In this document: positions 16,388 to 25,201 of the stretch, one piece after another | Layout of the letters: every line of letters begins with the position of its first letter | How positions within the stretch are numbered: position 1 is the stretch's first letter | NCBI GenBank assembly: GCA_963738835.1 | Contig: CAVTYH010000003.1 | Location: 248,001 to 312,000, forward strand | From: CAVTYH01 sp963738835 | GTDB lineage: Bacteria; Planctomycetota; Planctomycetia; Pirellulales; JADZDJ01 | Reading direction: 5' to 3' | Length of the DNA stretch: 64,000 bases | Program-made: the position numbers and the translations under genes | The notes under the pieces: generated by a model | What the model was told of the DNA's origin: nothing | Databases searched by the model: none | The model's input: only the letters and a program-made list of their open reading frames with translations

Positions 16388-17833
16388 ATGAAGCGAACAT
16401 TTGCCCTTTTCGTTGGCATTGTGCTGTGCGGATCAATCACCGCCCTGTTTGCCGACGACGCACTGTTGGAGCAATTTTACGGGAATGGAGTTCATGCCTT
16501 CAACGCAGGCGATTACGTCGGTGCGCATGCGGCGTTGACCTCGGCCATCAAAGGGGGCACGAATGATCCTCGCGCTTATTACTTCCGTGGGCTGGCTTAC
16601 TTGCGGCTTGGACGTAACGAGGAAGCTCGGGCGGATTTTCAGAAAGGCGCTGAACTCGAAGCCGGCGAAAGCGCCGACGTTTATCCTGTCAACCGTTCGT
16701 TAGAACGAATTCAGGGCTCGCAGCGACAGATGTTAGAACAATTTCGCCTCGGGGTGCAGGCAGCAGCAATTCAGCGGCGTGAAGCTGTCCGCCGTGCGCG
16801 ATATGAGGAACAGGTCCGCGCAGAGCATGATGTTCTTCGTAAAGTGAAGCCCAATGAATTGCCGGCTGGCCCAACCGCTGCACCGACGCCGGAAGCAACA
16901 ACTCCATTGGAAAATCCATTTGCCATGCCGAGTAAGACTGTACCCTCGACTACGGGGGCGCCAGGCCCAGCGGAAAACCCGTTTGAACAAGGTAGTGCCG
17001 CGCCGCCGGCCGCCGATCCGTTTAAGGCAGCGCCAGCTGAAGCCCCGCCGCCAGCTCAACCCGAAGCGGCGCCGCCAGCGCAAGTTTCACCTCCGCAGCA
17101 GGCCAAACCAATCACGCCGGAAGCGAATCCGTTTGGCGATCAACCAGCCGTGGAGCCAGCTCACCCGGCGCCAGCGACAACTCCTGAGTCGCCGTTTGGT
17201 GATGCGGTTCCAACTCCGGCGCCTGGCACAAATCCGGTTCCTGCTCCAATTCCTCCGTCGGCAACAAATCCGACTCCACCTGCAGCCGCTCCCGATTCGC
17301 CATTCGGCGATGCTCCAGCGGTTCCAGCTCCCAATACAGCCCCGGCTCCCCGTGCCGTGCCGAACACGACCCCACCAGCAGCACAACATGATGATCCATT
17401 TGGCGACGCCACACCTCCATCGGGTTCTGTACCCCGGCCGGCGATCGGCGGCACGCCCCCAGTCTCCGGCGATGCCACTGCCGGTGCAGCGGTCACTCCA
17501 ACACCAGGTGCAGTCAGCGGATTGTTCCGAGCGATCACGAAAGGCGGTCAGAGCCCACCGCCTACTGGAGCCACTCCGCCTTCGCCGCCCCCGATTGTGA
17601 GCATGCTGAAGGGATTCATTAGCGGTGGGCCAAGTCCGGATGGGGCGCCTCCGGCAGGCATGGGTGGACCACCAGCGCCTGGTCAAACGAACGTGCCGCC
17701 TCCGGCCGATGACCCCTTTGGTGATTCCCCCGCGATGACACCGCCGGCTGCCACTCCTGGAAATGCTGCACCTTCACCGGTCCAAACGCCGCCGATGCCG
17801 GCTCCAGCGAACAACGACGATCCTTTCAAATAA
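16388..17833 (+). CDS. exported TPR protein with proline-rich tail of repeated NPF/DPF motifs
   Basis: A 481-residue protein; the start at 16388 (M-K-R-T-F-A-L-F) gives a signal peptide ending near A-L-F-A-D. Residues about 25-105 form TPR-like helices (Y-G-N-G-V-H-A-F-N-A-G-D-Y and Y-Y-F-R-G-L-A-Y-L-R-L-G). A charged helical stretch follows to about residue 150. The remaining 320 residues are Pro/Ala-rich and disordered, with nine N/D/S-P-F motifs, several as PFGD, ending D-D-P-F-K. The tail may bind partners repeatedly. The downstream hairpin at 17885 is a good terminator. Cellular role unknown. Confidence 0.8.
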   Translation: MKRTFALFVGIVLCGSITALFADDALLEQFYGNGVHAFNAGDYVGAHAALTSAIKGGTNDPRAYYFRGLAYLRLGRNEEARADFQKGAELEAGESADVYPVNRSLERIQGSQRQMLEQFRLGVQAAAIQRREAVRRARYEEQVRAEHDVLRKVKPNELPAGPTAAPTPEATTPLENPFAMPSKTVPSTTGAPGPAENPFEQGSAAPPAADPFKAAPAEAPPPAQPEAAPPAQVSPPQQAKPITPEANPFGDQPAVEPAHPAPATTPESPFGDAVPTPAPGTNPVPAPIPPSATNPTPPAAAPDSPFGDAPAVPAPNTAPAPRAVPNTTPPAAQHDDPFGDATPPSGSVPRPAIGGTPPVSGDATAGAAVTPTPGAVSGLFRAITKGGQSPPPTGATPPSPPPIVSMLKGFISGGPSPDGAPPAGMGGPPAPGQTNVPPPADDPFGDSPAMTPPAATPGNAAPSPVQTPPMPAPANNDDPFK

Positions 17834-17884
17834 TGGCGGTGACAGACTCACCAGTTCGGTTGGACTTCCGACAACAACCAACAC

Positions 17885-17922
17885 AAAGCCCAAGGGTTGC
17901 AATCCCTGGGCTTTATTTTTTG
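17885..17922 (+). terminator. rho-independent terminator
   Basis: Perfect stem arms AAAGCCC (17885-17891) and GGGCTTT (17908-17914), with an inner AGGG/CCCT extension, followed by ATTTTTT. It lies 50 bases after the TPR gene and 26 bases before the end of the convergent epimerase gene, so it serves the plus strand and possibly both. Confidence 0.85.
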
Positions 17923-17947
17923 AGACTGTGAATGCGGCAGGTGCTAA

Positions 17948-19189
17948 TCATTCAACGCCGAACTTGTAAATCGTCGTCGATTTGAAAGTCTCGCCTGGCT
18001 TGAGCAACGTGCTGGGAAAGTCCGGATGGTTTGGTGAGTCGGGAAAATGCTGCGTCTCCAAGCAGAACGCAGCGTACTGCTCAAAGCCGCCGTTCTGCGC
18101 CGCTCCGTTCAGGTAATTCGACGAATATAGCTGTACGCCTGGCTGATCAGTCCACACTTCCATAATGCGGCCGGTCTTGGGATCTTTGGCTTTGGCAACC
18201 AACGCAAGTTTGCCATCGTTCTTCAGCACGTAGCAGTTGTCGTACCCTCCGACGGGATCGTTCTCATTGAGCTTTTTGATTCCCGACCCAAGCGGCTTGG
18301 GCGAAGTGAAATCCATGACCGTATCTTTCACGTCGAGCATTTTTCCCGTCGGAATCAGCGTCTTGTCGGTCTCCAGGTATTTGTCGGCGGCGATCATCAT
18401 CTCCTGGTCAAAAATATCTCCTTTGGCATCGCCCGCCAGATTGAAATACGCATGGTTCGTCAGGTTTACGACAGTATCTTTGTCCGTCGTAGCTGAGTAA
18501 TCAATCTGCATCGCATTATCTTTGGTCAGCCAGTAAGTCGCTATGGCCGTAAGCGTGCCCGGATAGCCAGCTTCGCCGTCTTTGCTCACGTAGGTAAACT
18601 CAATGCCCGCGGCGTCGGACCTTTTAACTTCTTTGCCGGACCACACTTGATGGCTGAATCCTTCAGGGCCGCCGTGCAGACTGTTGGGGCCATTGTTGAT
18701 TGGCAAATGAAATTCTGTGCCGTTCAGCATGAATTTTCCGTTCGCAATTCGGTTGGCGTATCGCCCGACCGTTGCTCCAAGGCTGGCCGTCTGATCGACG
18801 TAGCTTTTGAGCGAATCCAACCCCAGCACCACATTCTCGATTTTTCCGCTGCAATCGGGCACCTCAATCGCCACGATATGCGCACCGTAATTCGTGAGCT
18901 TCAGCTTTGCGCCGTTGGGGTTGGTGATTGTGAATAATTCTGCTTCGCGGCCATCGGGCAGTTCGCCCCAGGTTTGTTTTTGCACGTCAAATTTTCCTGT
19001 TTCACTGGTTGTTGAAGGAAGAGAGCCTGTTTTACCCGCGTCCGTCACAGAAGTGGAAGACCCGCTCTCGGAGGTCGAAACCGCTTTCGGCGGGACGGGC
19101 GTAGGTTCGCGATTGTCTTTGCAACCGCACATCGCGGCTAATGGCACCGATAGAGCAAATCCAATCGCGACAAATGTTTTAAATCGCAT
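17948..19189 (-). CDS. galM: aldose 1-epimerase (galactose mutarotase), probable lipoprotein
   Basis: A 413-residue protein. An N-terminal hydrophobic segment ends A-A-M-C-G-C-K, a possible lipobox, followed by a Ser/Thr-rich linker of about 45 residues; the enzyme therefore probably acts outside the cytoplasmic membrane. The catalytic domain has the histidine motif T-N-H-A-Y-F-N-L and the glutamate motif F-C-L-E-T-Q-H-F-P-D-S-P-N-H, which interconvert alpha and beta anomers of sugars. Length without leader (about 350) fits the family. It is divergent from the aldolase gene, so sugar-metabolism genes face each other across a 322-base gap. Confidence 0.93.
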   Translation of the reverse strand: MRFKTFVAIGFALSVPLAAMCGCKDNREPTPVPPKAVSTSESGSSTSVTDAGKTGSLPSTTSETGKFDVQKQTWGELPDGREAELFTITNPNGAKLKLTNYGAHIVAIEVPDCSGKIENVVLGLDSLKSYVDQTASLGATVGRYANRIANGKFMLNGTEFHLPINNGPNSLHGGPEGFSHQVWSGKEVKRSDAAGIEFTYVSKDGEAGYPGTLTAIATYWLTKDNAMQIDYSATTDKDTVVNLTNHAYFNLAGDAKGDIFDQEMMIAADKYLETDKTLIPTGKMLDVKDTVMDFTSPKPLGSGIKKLNENDPVGGYDNCYVLKNDGKLALVAKAKDPKTGRIMEVWTDQPGVQLYSSNYLNGAAQNGGFEQYAAFCLETQHFPDSPNHPDFPSTLLKPGETFKSTTIYKFGVE

Positions 19190-19511
19190 GCTTACTCCCT
19201 GATTGTCGATGGCGAGTTGAGGACGCTTAATTCCGCGTCCGCTCCCCGAAAGGTGCTCTGATCACCGTCGCATTATCGGAAACCGAAAAGCGACAATCAA
19301 TTAGGGACGATCCCAAGACAGCAGAAAAACTACACTTCCCAGGGTTGCCCCACGCAGGCAGCCGCGATCCATTCGCATTTTGCAGTTTTGGCCTGTGGGT
19401 ATCCGACCGCCACAAACTTCGATAAAATAGATTTGTTGCGGATAATTCGCTCCCGACATTGCCACACTTCAATTCTGGCGCGAAACCGGCCTCTGACCCG
19501 AGAATCCAATT
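19190..19511. promoter_or_regulatory. divergent promoter region between epimerase and aldolase
   Basis: 322 bases between two divergent genes, so it must hold both promoters. An AT-rich GATAAAATAG at 19421-19430 is a possible -10 region for the aldolase gene, but I could not place a matching -35. No gene is seen in it. Confidence 0.4.
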
Positions 19512-20579
19512 ATGTCTACAACCCAAAGTCGAACTGTCGAATTGCTTGGTGCTGATGCCGAAGCCTTGCTTAATTACAAATGTCGTGGCTTTGCTGCCTC
19601 CAGCCTGCATTTGCCAGGACCGGACTTTATTGACCGCGTTGTTTCGCTCTCCGATCGCACGCCGCCGGTGCTGCGAAACTTTGAGCAAATTCTGAACACC
19701 GGTCGCCTGGCAGGCACCGGCTATGTTTCGATCTTGCCGGTCGATCAGGGAATTGAACACTCGGCTGGCGCGAGTTTCGCCCCTAATCCGATTTACTTCG
19801 ATCCGGCAGCCATCGTGGAATTGGCCATTGAAGGTGGCTGCAATTGCGTGGCCAGTACGCTCGGCGTGCTGGGAGCCGTCGCCCGGAAGTACGCGCACAA
19901 AATTCCGTTCTTAGTGAAACTAAATCACAACGAATTTCTGAGCTATCCGAATACATACGATCAAATCATGTTCGGCCATGTGAAGCAGGCGTTCGACATG
20001 GGCGCAGTGGCCGTGGGGGCGACGATCTATTTTGGCAGCGAAGAAAGTCATCGCCAAATTCAAGAAGTAAGCACCGCTTTCCAACAGGCGCACGAGTTGG
20101 GAATGGTGACCGTACTTTGGTGCTATTTGCGCAACCACGCGTTCAAGACGGAGAAGGTCGACTATCACACGGCTGATGATCTCGTGAGCCAGGCCAATCA
20201 TTTGGGAGTTACGATTCAGGCCGACATCATCAAGCAAAAAACGGCGACGACCAACGGCGGTTTCGAGGCCTTGAAATTCGGCAAGACTGACAAACGGGTT
20301 TACAGCGAATTGACCCCCGGCAATCATCCGATCGAAATGGCTCGGTACCAAGTGGCCAATTGCTACATGGGTCGTTCGCCGTTGATCAATTCCGGCGGTG
20401 AGAGCAAAGGTGCCAGCGACATGGCCGACGCTGTGCGCACCGCCGTCATCAACAAACGTGCCGGCGGCATGGGCTTAATCTCTGGCCGCAAAGCGTTCCA
20501 ACGCCCGATGAACGAAGGCGTGACACTGCTGCACGCGATTCAGGATGTTTATTTAGATGACAGCATTACCGTGGCATAA
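19512..20579 (+). CDS. fbaB: class I fructose-bisphosphate aldolase (FbaB/DhnA type)
   Basis: A 355-residue protein of the archaeal/DhnA-type class I aldolase family, which cleaves fructose 1,6-bisphosphate by a Schiff base rather than with a metal. Visible motifs are L-P-V-D-Q-G-I-E-H near residue 75 and I-Q-A-D-I-I-K-Q-K near residue 240, the latter carrying the Schiff-base lysine. G-G-E-S-K-G-A-S near residue 297 is the phosphate-binding part. The transaldolase gene follows on the same strand, separated by a 53-base palindromic repeat, so the two may work together in glycolysis and the pentose phosphate pathway. Confidence 0.93.
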   Translation: MSTTQSRTVELLGADAEALLNYKCRGFAASSLHLPGPDFIDRVVSLSDRTPPVLRNFEQILNTGRLAGTGYVSILPVDQGIEHSAGASFAPNPIYFDPAAIVELAIEGGCNCVASTLGVLGAVARKYAHKIPFLVKLNHNEFLSYPNTYDQIMFGHVKQAFDMGAVAVGATIYFGSEESHRQIQEVSTAFQQAHELGMVTVLWCYLRNHAFKTEKVDYHTADDLVSQANHLGVTIQADIIKQKTATTNGGFEALKFGKTDKRVYSELTPGNHPIEMARYQVANCYMGRSPLINSGGESKGASDMADAVRTAVINKRAGGMGLISGRKAFQRPMNEGVTLLHAIQDVYLDDSITVA

Positions 20580-20599
20580 AAACCACGATTGATTGAACG

Positions 20600-20652
20600 T
20601 GTAGCGGCCGGGCTGTGCTTGGCGTTAACGGCGAGCAAGCCCGCCCGCTACA
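20600..20652. repeat. TGTAGCGGC-family palindromic element, full length
   Basis: Starts TGTAGCGGCCGGGCT and ends CCGCCCGCTACA, giving inverted ends TGTAGCGG/CCGCTACA with an internal imperfect stem. It lies between fbaB and the transaldolase gene. Related full or half copies: 8120, 10278, 11326, 31917-31971, 40280-40304. Confidence 0.75.
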
Positions 20653-20690
20653 CAAACGCATTTTGCGATATTTGGAATTTGGAGCAAATC

Positions 20691-21683
20691 ATGTCTCTTC
20701 TCGATCACCTTAAAACCATGACCGTGGTTGTCGCCGATACCGGCGATTTCGAATCGATCGCCAAATATCAGCCGCGTGATTCCACGACAAATCCGTCGCT
20801 GATTTATCAGGCCGCACAAATGCCGGCTTATCAGCGGCTCATCGAAGAGGCGACCGAAGCCACGCAATCGGTCAGCGGGTCGAAAGAGCAAAAAATGGCG
20901 GCGCTGATCGATCGTCTCTTTGTCGATTTCGGCCAAGAGATTCTGAAGATCATTCCTGGCCGTGTTTCGACCGAAGTCGATGCCCGACTGTCGTTCGATA
21001 CAGACGCCACGATGGCTCGGGCTCGCGGCATCATCAACTTGTACGAGGCAGCGGGAATCAAGCGCGAGCGGATTTTGGTCAAAATTGCCTCGACTTGGGA
21101 AGGTATTCGCGCCGCGGAAAAGCTGGAAAAGGAAAGCATCCATTGCAACTTGACGCTGCTGTTCAGCTTTCCCCAGGCAGTGGCGTGTGCTGAGGCGGGC
21201 GTGACGCTGATCTCACCGTTCGTCGGCCGCATTCTGGATTGGTACAAAAAATCGCGCGGCGTCGATTCCATTCCCGCGCCTGAAGATCCCGGCGTGAAGT
21301 CGGTGGCCCACATTTACAGCTATTTCAAAAAGTTCGGCTACAAAACCGAAATCATGGGCGCGAGTTTCCGCAACATGGGCGAGATCGTGGAGCTCGCCGG
21401 CTGCGATCTGCTGACCATTTCGCCGAAGCTGCTGGAAGAACTGAAAAACGCCGATGGCAAGCTAGTTCGCAAGCTGGATCCGGAAGCGGCGAAAACGAGC
21501 GATCTGAAAAAGATCACCCTCGATGAAAAAACTTTCCGCTGGATGCTGAACGAAGATGCGATGGCCACCGAAAAACTATCCGAAGGCATTCGGCTGTTCA
21601 GCGCCGACATTGTAAAGCTGGAGAAATATTTCCAGCAACGAGCACGGTGGCGACAGGGGCATAACGGCGATTTTGTGAGCTGA
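20691..21683 (+). CDS. tal: transaldolase
   Basis: 330 residues from ATG 20691, preceded by GGAG at a normal distance; upstream in-frame codons are in the repeat. TalB-type transaldolase: the Schiff-base lysine is Lys131 in I-L-V-K-I-A-S-T-W-E-G, with T-T-N-P-S near residue 32 and N-L-T-L-L-F-S-F-P-Q-A further on. It moves a dihydroxyacetone unit between sugar phosphates in the pentose phosphate pathway. The last 14 residues (R-A-R-W-R-Q-G-H-N-G-D-F-V-S) look unlike the family, and the operator of the toxin-antitoxin module begins only eight bases after the stop. Confidence 0.94.
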   Translation: MSLLDHLKTMTVVVADTGDFESIAKYQPRDSTTNPSLIYQAAQMPAYQRLIEEATEATQSVSGSKEQKMAALIDRLFVDFGQEILKIIPGRVSTEVDARLSFDTDATMARARGIINLYEAAGIKRERILVKIASTWEGIRAAEKLEKESIHCNLTLLFSFPQAVACAEAGVTLISPFVGRILDWYKKSRGVDSIPAPEDPGVKSVAHIYSYFKKFGYKTEIMGASFRNMGEIVELAGCDLLTISPKLLEELKNADGKLVRKLDPEAAKTSDLKKITLDEKTFRWMLNEDAMATEKLSEGIRLFSADIVKLEKYFQQRARWRQGHNGDFVS

Positions 21684-21691
21684 ATTGCCTT

Positions 21692-21721
21692 TGTCAGACA
21701 AGTGAGGTATGATGTCTGACA
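21692..21721. promoter_or_regulatory. operator of the VapBC-like module
   Basis: A perfect 9-bp inverted repeat TGTCAGACA (21692-21700) and TGTCTGACA (21713-21721) with a 12-base spacer, ending 10 bases before the antitoxin start. Such a site is expected where the antitoxin-toxin complex represses its own promoter. Confidence 0.75.
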
Positions 21722-21731
21722 GAGGTTTTCT

Positions 21732-21986
21732 ATGGCGACCGATGGCCGCAAAACAATTCGACTTACCAAGAAGCTCCAGTCCACTTTAGAGCGTCTGGCC
21801 AAAAACCGCGGCCAGTCTGAGTCGGAGGTCGTGCGTGTGGCCATTGAAAAGTTGGCAGAGGCGGAAGCTCCGCCTGTCACTTGCTACGATCTGCTCGAAG
21901 AAATGGGCGCCATCGGAATCGTGAAAAATGCGCCACCTGATCTGAGCACCAACCCCAAATACCTTGAGGGGTTAGGCCGTGACTGA
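21732..21986 (+). CDS. antitoxin with ribbon-helix-helix domain (VapB/CopG-like)
   Basis: 84 residues. Residues 7-45 (K-T-I-R-L-T-K-K-L ... S-E-S-E-V-V-R-V-A-I-E-K-L) fit a ribbon-helix-helix DNA-binding domain; the remainder would wrap the toxin. It overlaps the PIN toxin by eight bases and a perfect inverted repeat sits just upstream, the normal arrangement of an autoregulated toxin-antitoxin pair. Confidence 0.85.
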   Translation: MATDGRKTIRLTKKLQSTLERLAKNRGQSESEVVRVAIEKLAEAEAPPVTCYDLLEEMGAIGIVKNAPPDLSTNPKYLEGLGRD

Positions 21987-22392
21987 CCGCATGTTGGTCG
22001 ATGCCGGACCATTAGTAGCAATTCTTTCCAAGCGCGATCAGCATCATGAAGTCTGTACAAAGCAGATGACAAAGTTAAAACCGCCGCTTCAGACTTGCTG
22101 GCCGGTAATCATAGAAGCTGTGTACCTTCTGCGTCGAGATTTCGGTGGTGTCGAAAAACTGATTGATTTTTTCGATCGAGGCGTACTTCAACTTTTGACA
22201 ATTGAACAGATGGAACTGCGTGAGATTTTGGCGATTGTAAAACGCTATTGTAATCTCGAAGCACAACTGGCCGATGCCGCTCTGATATATTTGGCGGGAC
22301 GGGAAAACATCAATACCGTATTTACCCTCGATCGGCGTGATTTCTCGGTGTATCGCACAACTGGTAACCGATCGTTCACGATTGTCCCGTAG
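21979..22392 (+). CDS. PIN-domain toxin (VapC-like ribonuclease)
   Basis: 137 residues forming one PIN domain. The acidic catalytic residues appear as Asp8 (M-L-V-D-A-G), Glu46 (I-I-E-A-V), Asp99 (L-A-D-A-A) and Asp118 (T-L-D-R-R-D-F). VapC toxins cut RNA, often tRNA, when free of antitoxin. Translation is coupled to the antitoxin by an eight-base overlap. All catalytic positions are present, so the toxin is probably active. Confidence 0.87.
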   Translation: MTDRMLVDAGPLVAILSKRDQHHEVCTKQMTKLKPPLQTCWPVIIEAVYLLRRDFGGVEKLIDFFDRGVLQLLTIEQMELREILAIVKRYCNLEAQLADAALIYLAGRENINTVFTLDRRDFSVYRTTGNRSFTIVP

Positions 22393-22446
22393 CGCCACCA
22401 ATACAGGCAATAACCGCGGATGCACGCGAAAGAATGTAGATTAAAC

Positions 22447-22725
22447 TCAATTCATTCCGAGTTCTTTGACGAGCGCAGTTTCTCGTCGAATTTTGTGAGG
22501 AGACACACCGATCGACTTGGCAATCGCAAGTCGCACTCGATTCCAATTGCTTCGCGGTACAGACAATCCCGACTCCATGCACTTGCGGCAAACAAGATCA
22601 TGTAACTCACCTGCAGTAAGATCGGGCCGTTTTCGCTGGGCAGCGAATTGAAAGTCGTCAGAGCACAATCTGACTCCAATCAACTTCTCGATCTGGAAAC
22701 AAGTATCGAGAAAGTCAACACCCAT
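22447..22725 (-). CDS. small acyl-carrier-like protein, order of halves reversed, no carrier serine
   Basis: 92 residues. The first part (M-G-V-D-F-L-D-T ... I-E-K-L-I-G-V-R-L) looks like the second half of an acyl carrier protein, which normally begins G-A-D-S-L-D; here Phe replaces the Ser that carries phosphopantetheine. The last part (V-R-L-A-I-A-K-S-I-G-V-S and T-A-L-V-K-E-L-G-M-N) looks like the first half of a carrier protein. This would be a circularly permuted, non-carrying relative. The interpretation is mine and needs structural confirmation; the gene itself is likely real. It lies 19 bases before the end of upp, same strand and downstream of it. Confidence 0.55.
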   Translation of the reverse strand: MGVDFLDTCFQIEKLIGVRLCSDDFQFAAQRKRPDLTAGELHDLVCRKCMESGLSVPRSNWNRVRLAIAKSIGVSPHKIRRETALVKELGMN

Positions 22726-22744
22726 AGAGACTGCAGATCAAGTT

Positions 22745-23380
22745 TCACTCTCCAGGCTGCGTGTTGAAAATCCGGTCGCCGGCGTCACCCAAACCGGGGA
22801 CGATGTATTTCTTAGCATTCAGTTCCGGATCGATCGCGCACACAAAAATCTGCGTGTCAGGAAATTGAGCAAACACTTCGTCAATTCCATCCCGCGCGGC
22901 AATAATCGCCAGCAGCTTCACTTGCGGCACGCCCCATTCTTTCAGCGTTGCCAGTGCAGCCACGGCCGAACCGCCAGTGGCCAGCATCGGATCCAAAACC
23001 AGCGCCACATCCACCGGGCTGGTTCCCGGAAAGCGACTGTAGTATTCGACCGGAGTAGCGGTGGCTTCATCGCGGTACACGCCCAAGTGCCACACTTCGG
23101 CACCTGGAATCAAGTTCAGGACCGGATCGACCATGCCCAGTCCGGCCCGCAAAATCGGAATTAACCCAATGCGCTGATTCAGCACCTGCCCGGTAGTTAC
23201 AGCCAGCGGCGTTTCGACGTGCGCCGGAGCCAATTCCAGGTCTTTAGTGGCCTCGTATGCCAACAGAACAGCCAAGCGTTGCACCAGCACCCGGAATTCG
23301 GGGGGCGGGGTGCTAACGTCGCGAAGCCGGGCCAGATGGTTGGAAATTAGCGGATGCTGCACCTCGAAAATGCCCGACAT
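22745..23380 (-). CDS. upp: uracil phosphoribosyltransferase
   Basis: 211 residues from ATG 23380, the family's normal length (about 208), with AAGGAAA just upstream as ribosome site. In-frame codons further up are probably not used; an alternative ATG is at 23434. It carries the PRPP-binding segment L-V-L-D-P-M-L-A-T-G-G-S-A and the uracil-binding end G-L-G-D-A-G-D-R. It makes UMP from uracil and PRPP in pyrimidine salvage. Confidence 0.94.
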   Translation of the reverse strand: MSGIFEVQHPLISNHLARLRDVSTPPPEFRVLVQRLAVLLAYEATKDLELAPAHVETPLAVTTGQVLNQRIGLIPILRAGLGMVDPVLNLIPGAEVWHLGVYRDEATATPVEYYSRFPGTSPVDVALVLDPMLATGGSAVAALATLKEWGVPQVKLLAIIAARDGIDEVFAQFPDTQIFVCAIDPELNAKKYIVPGLGDAGDRIFNTQPGE

Positions 23381-23624
23381 GCGTTGTTTCCTTTCCGACG
23401 GCACGCTTTTGCGCTTTTGCAACTCGACCGTCATTGGCCACCTCCGCGAGATAGAATCGAGATAGAATATAGAGATCGCCGCCGCTGTAAATTCCAGCTT
23501 AACGATACTGGCGGAAAATGACCAGCGCCGACCGTTGACAAGCCCTCGCACACGAAGGAACAATCGTTAAACTGAAGGTGTTCGCCGTCCGCATACCGCC
23601 GCCCATCCAGAAGGAACCCGCGCC

Positions 23625-25106
23625 ATGGCCCAGGCCACGCTTCGCCCTAAGAAATTTGCCACGCCGCGCGTCCGGCAAACCAAGCTGCTGATCAACAATC
23701 GCTGGGTCGAACCTAGCGAAGGCAAATACTTCGAAACCCTCAATCCAGCCACCGGCAAGCCGATTGCGAAAGTCGCCGAAGGCACCGCAGCAGACATCGA
23801 CAAAGCCGTGAAGGCAGCTCGCGCGGCTTTGGAAAATCCAGCGTGGAAGAAGATGTCGCCGGGCGATCGCGGACGCCTGCTCTATAAGCTGGCCGATCTG
23901 ATTGAAGAGAATACCGCTGAACTTGCGGGGCTGGAATCGCTTAACTGCGGCAAAACCATTACCGATGCCAAGGGCGATCTGGTGGGCGTCGTCAGCTGGT
24001 TCCGCTACTACGGCGGTTGGGCCGACAAGATTGAAGGTCGCACGCTGCCCATCGCGCCGCCATACATGTCGTATACCCTGCGGCAACCGATCGGCGTTGT
24101 CGGCCAAATCATTCCGTGGAATTTTCCGCTCTTGATGTTGGCGTGGAAATGGGGTCCGGCGCTGGCCTGCGGCAACACCGTGGTGCTTAAGCCTGCGGAG
24201 CAAACACCGCTGACCGCGTTACGAGTGGGTGAACTGGCCATCGAAGCTGGATTCCCGGCCGGGGTCATTAACATTGTGAACGGTTTTGGAGAAACCGCCG
24301 GGCACGCGCTGGTGGTTCATCCAGGGGTCGATAAGATTGCCTTCACTGGTCACGTCGATACCGCGAAGATTATCCAACGGCAAGCGGCCGACACGCTGAA
24401 GCGCTGCACCTTCGAGCTGGGCGGAAAAAGCCCCAACGTTATTTTCGCCGACGCCGATCTCGATGAGGCCGTGGCCGGTGCGTTTCACGCCATCTATTTT
24501 CACGGCGGACAGTGCTGCACCGCGGGCAGCAGATTGTTCGTCGAAAAGTCCATCAAAGATGAATTCGTCGAACGACTTGCCGAAAAGGCCCGCCGCCGCC
24601 GTTTGGGTGACCAGCTCGATCCGAAAACAGAGCAAGGCCCGCAGGTATCGCAAGAGCAGCTCGACAAAATACTTGGTTATGTGAAACAGGGCGAGAAACA
24701 AGGGGCCGATTTGATCACCGGCGGCGATCGTCATGGTAAGCACGGGTTCTTCGTCGAGCCGACAATTTTCGATAACGTGAAGGACGACATGGCCATTGCC
24801 CGTGATGAGATTTTCGGTCCTGTGGTCAGCGTGCTCCCGTTCAAAGATTTCGATGAGATGATCGACCGCGCCAATTGCACTACCTATGGTTTGGCGGCTG
24901 GCATTTGGACCAAGGACCTCGACAAAGCCCATCGCTACGCCGCCGAAGTGCAGGCCGGCACCGTGTGGGTGAACTGCTACCATGTGGTCGATCCGATGAC
25001 GCCGTTTGGCGGTTTCAAGATGTCGGGGATCGGCCGCGAGAACGGCGAAGCGGTGCTCGAACATTACACGGAAGTGAAAACGGTGACGATTAAATTGCAT
25101 GCGTAG
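23625..25106 (+). CDS. NAD(P)-dependent aldehyde dehydrogenase
   Basis: 493 residues, full length for the family. Motifs: I-I-P-W-N-F-P-L-L (nucleotide binding), F-E-L-G-G-K-S-P-N (general-base Glu) and G-Q-C-C-T-A-G-S-R (catalytic Cys). It resembles the betaine/retinal-type branch that oxidises aldehydes to acids in the cytoplasm; the substrate cannot be told from sequence. It is followed 95 bases later by a sigma-54-type activator on the same strand. Confidence 0.93.
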   Translation: MAQATLRPKKFATPRVRQTKLLINNRWVEPSEGKYFETLNPATGKPIAKVAEGTAADIDKAVKAARAALENPAWKKMSPGDRGRLLYKLADLIEENTAELAGLESLNCGKTITDAKGDLVGVVSWFRYYGGWADKIEGRTLPIAPPYMSYTLRQPIGVVGQIIPWNFPLLMLAWKWGPALACGNTVVLKPAEQTPLTALRVGELAIEAGFPAGVINIVNGFGETAGHALVVHPGVDKIAFTGHVDTAKIIQRQAADTLKRCTFELGGKSPNVIFADADLDEAVAGAFHAIYFHGGQCCTAGSRLFVEKSIKDEFVERLAEKARRRRLGDQLDPKTEQGPQVSQEQLDKILGYVKQGEKQGADLITGGDRHGKHGFFVEPTIFDNVKDDMAIARDEIFGPVVSVLPFKDFDEMIDRANCTTYGLAAGIWTKDLDKAHRYAAEVQAGTVWVNCYHVVDPMTPFGGFKMSGIGRENGEAVLEHYTEVKTVTIKLHA

Positions 25107-25201
25107 CAAACAGTCATCAATCACCCCTCTTGATTGTTTTGCTTTGCACCGATCAGACACCGCTGGCTTCCAATTGACAACGGACGACGGACTCGTGTGC
25201 A

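Noticed and set aside
20589..20690. N-terminal extension of transaldolase into the palindromic repeat
   Set aside because: The family start M-S-L-L-D-H-L follows a good GGAG site at 20691; the extension is repeat sequence.
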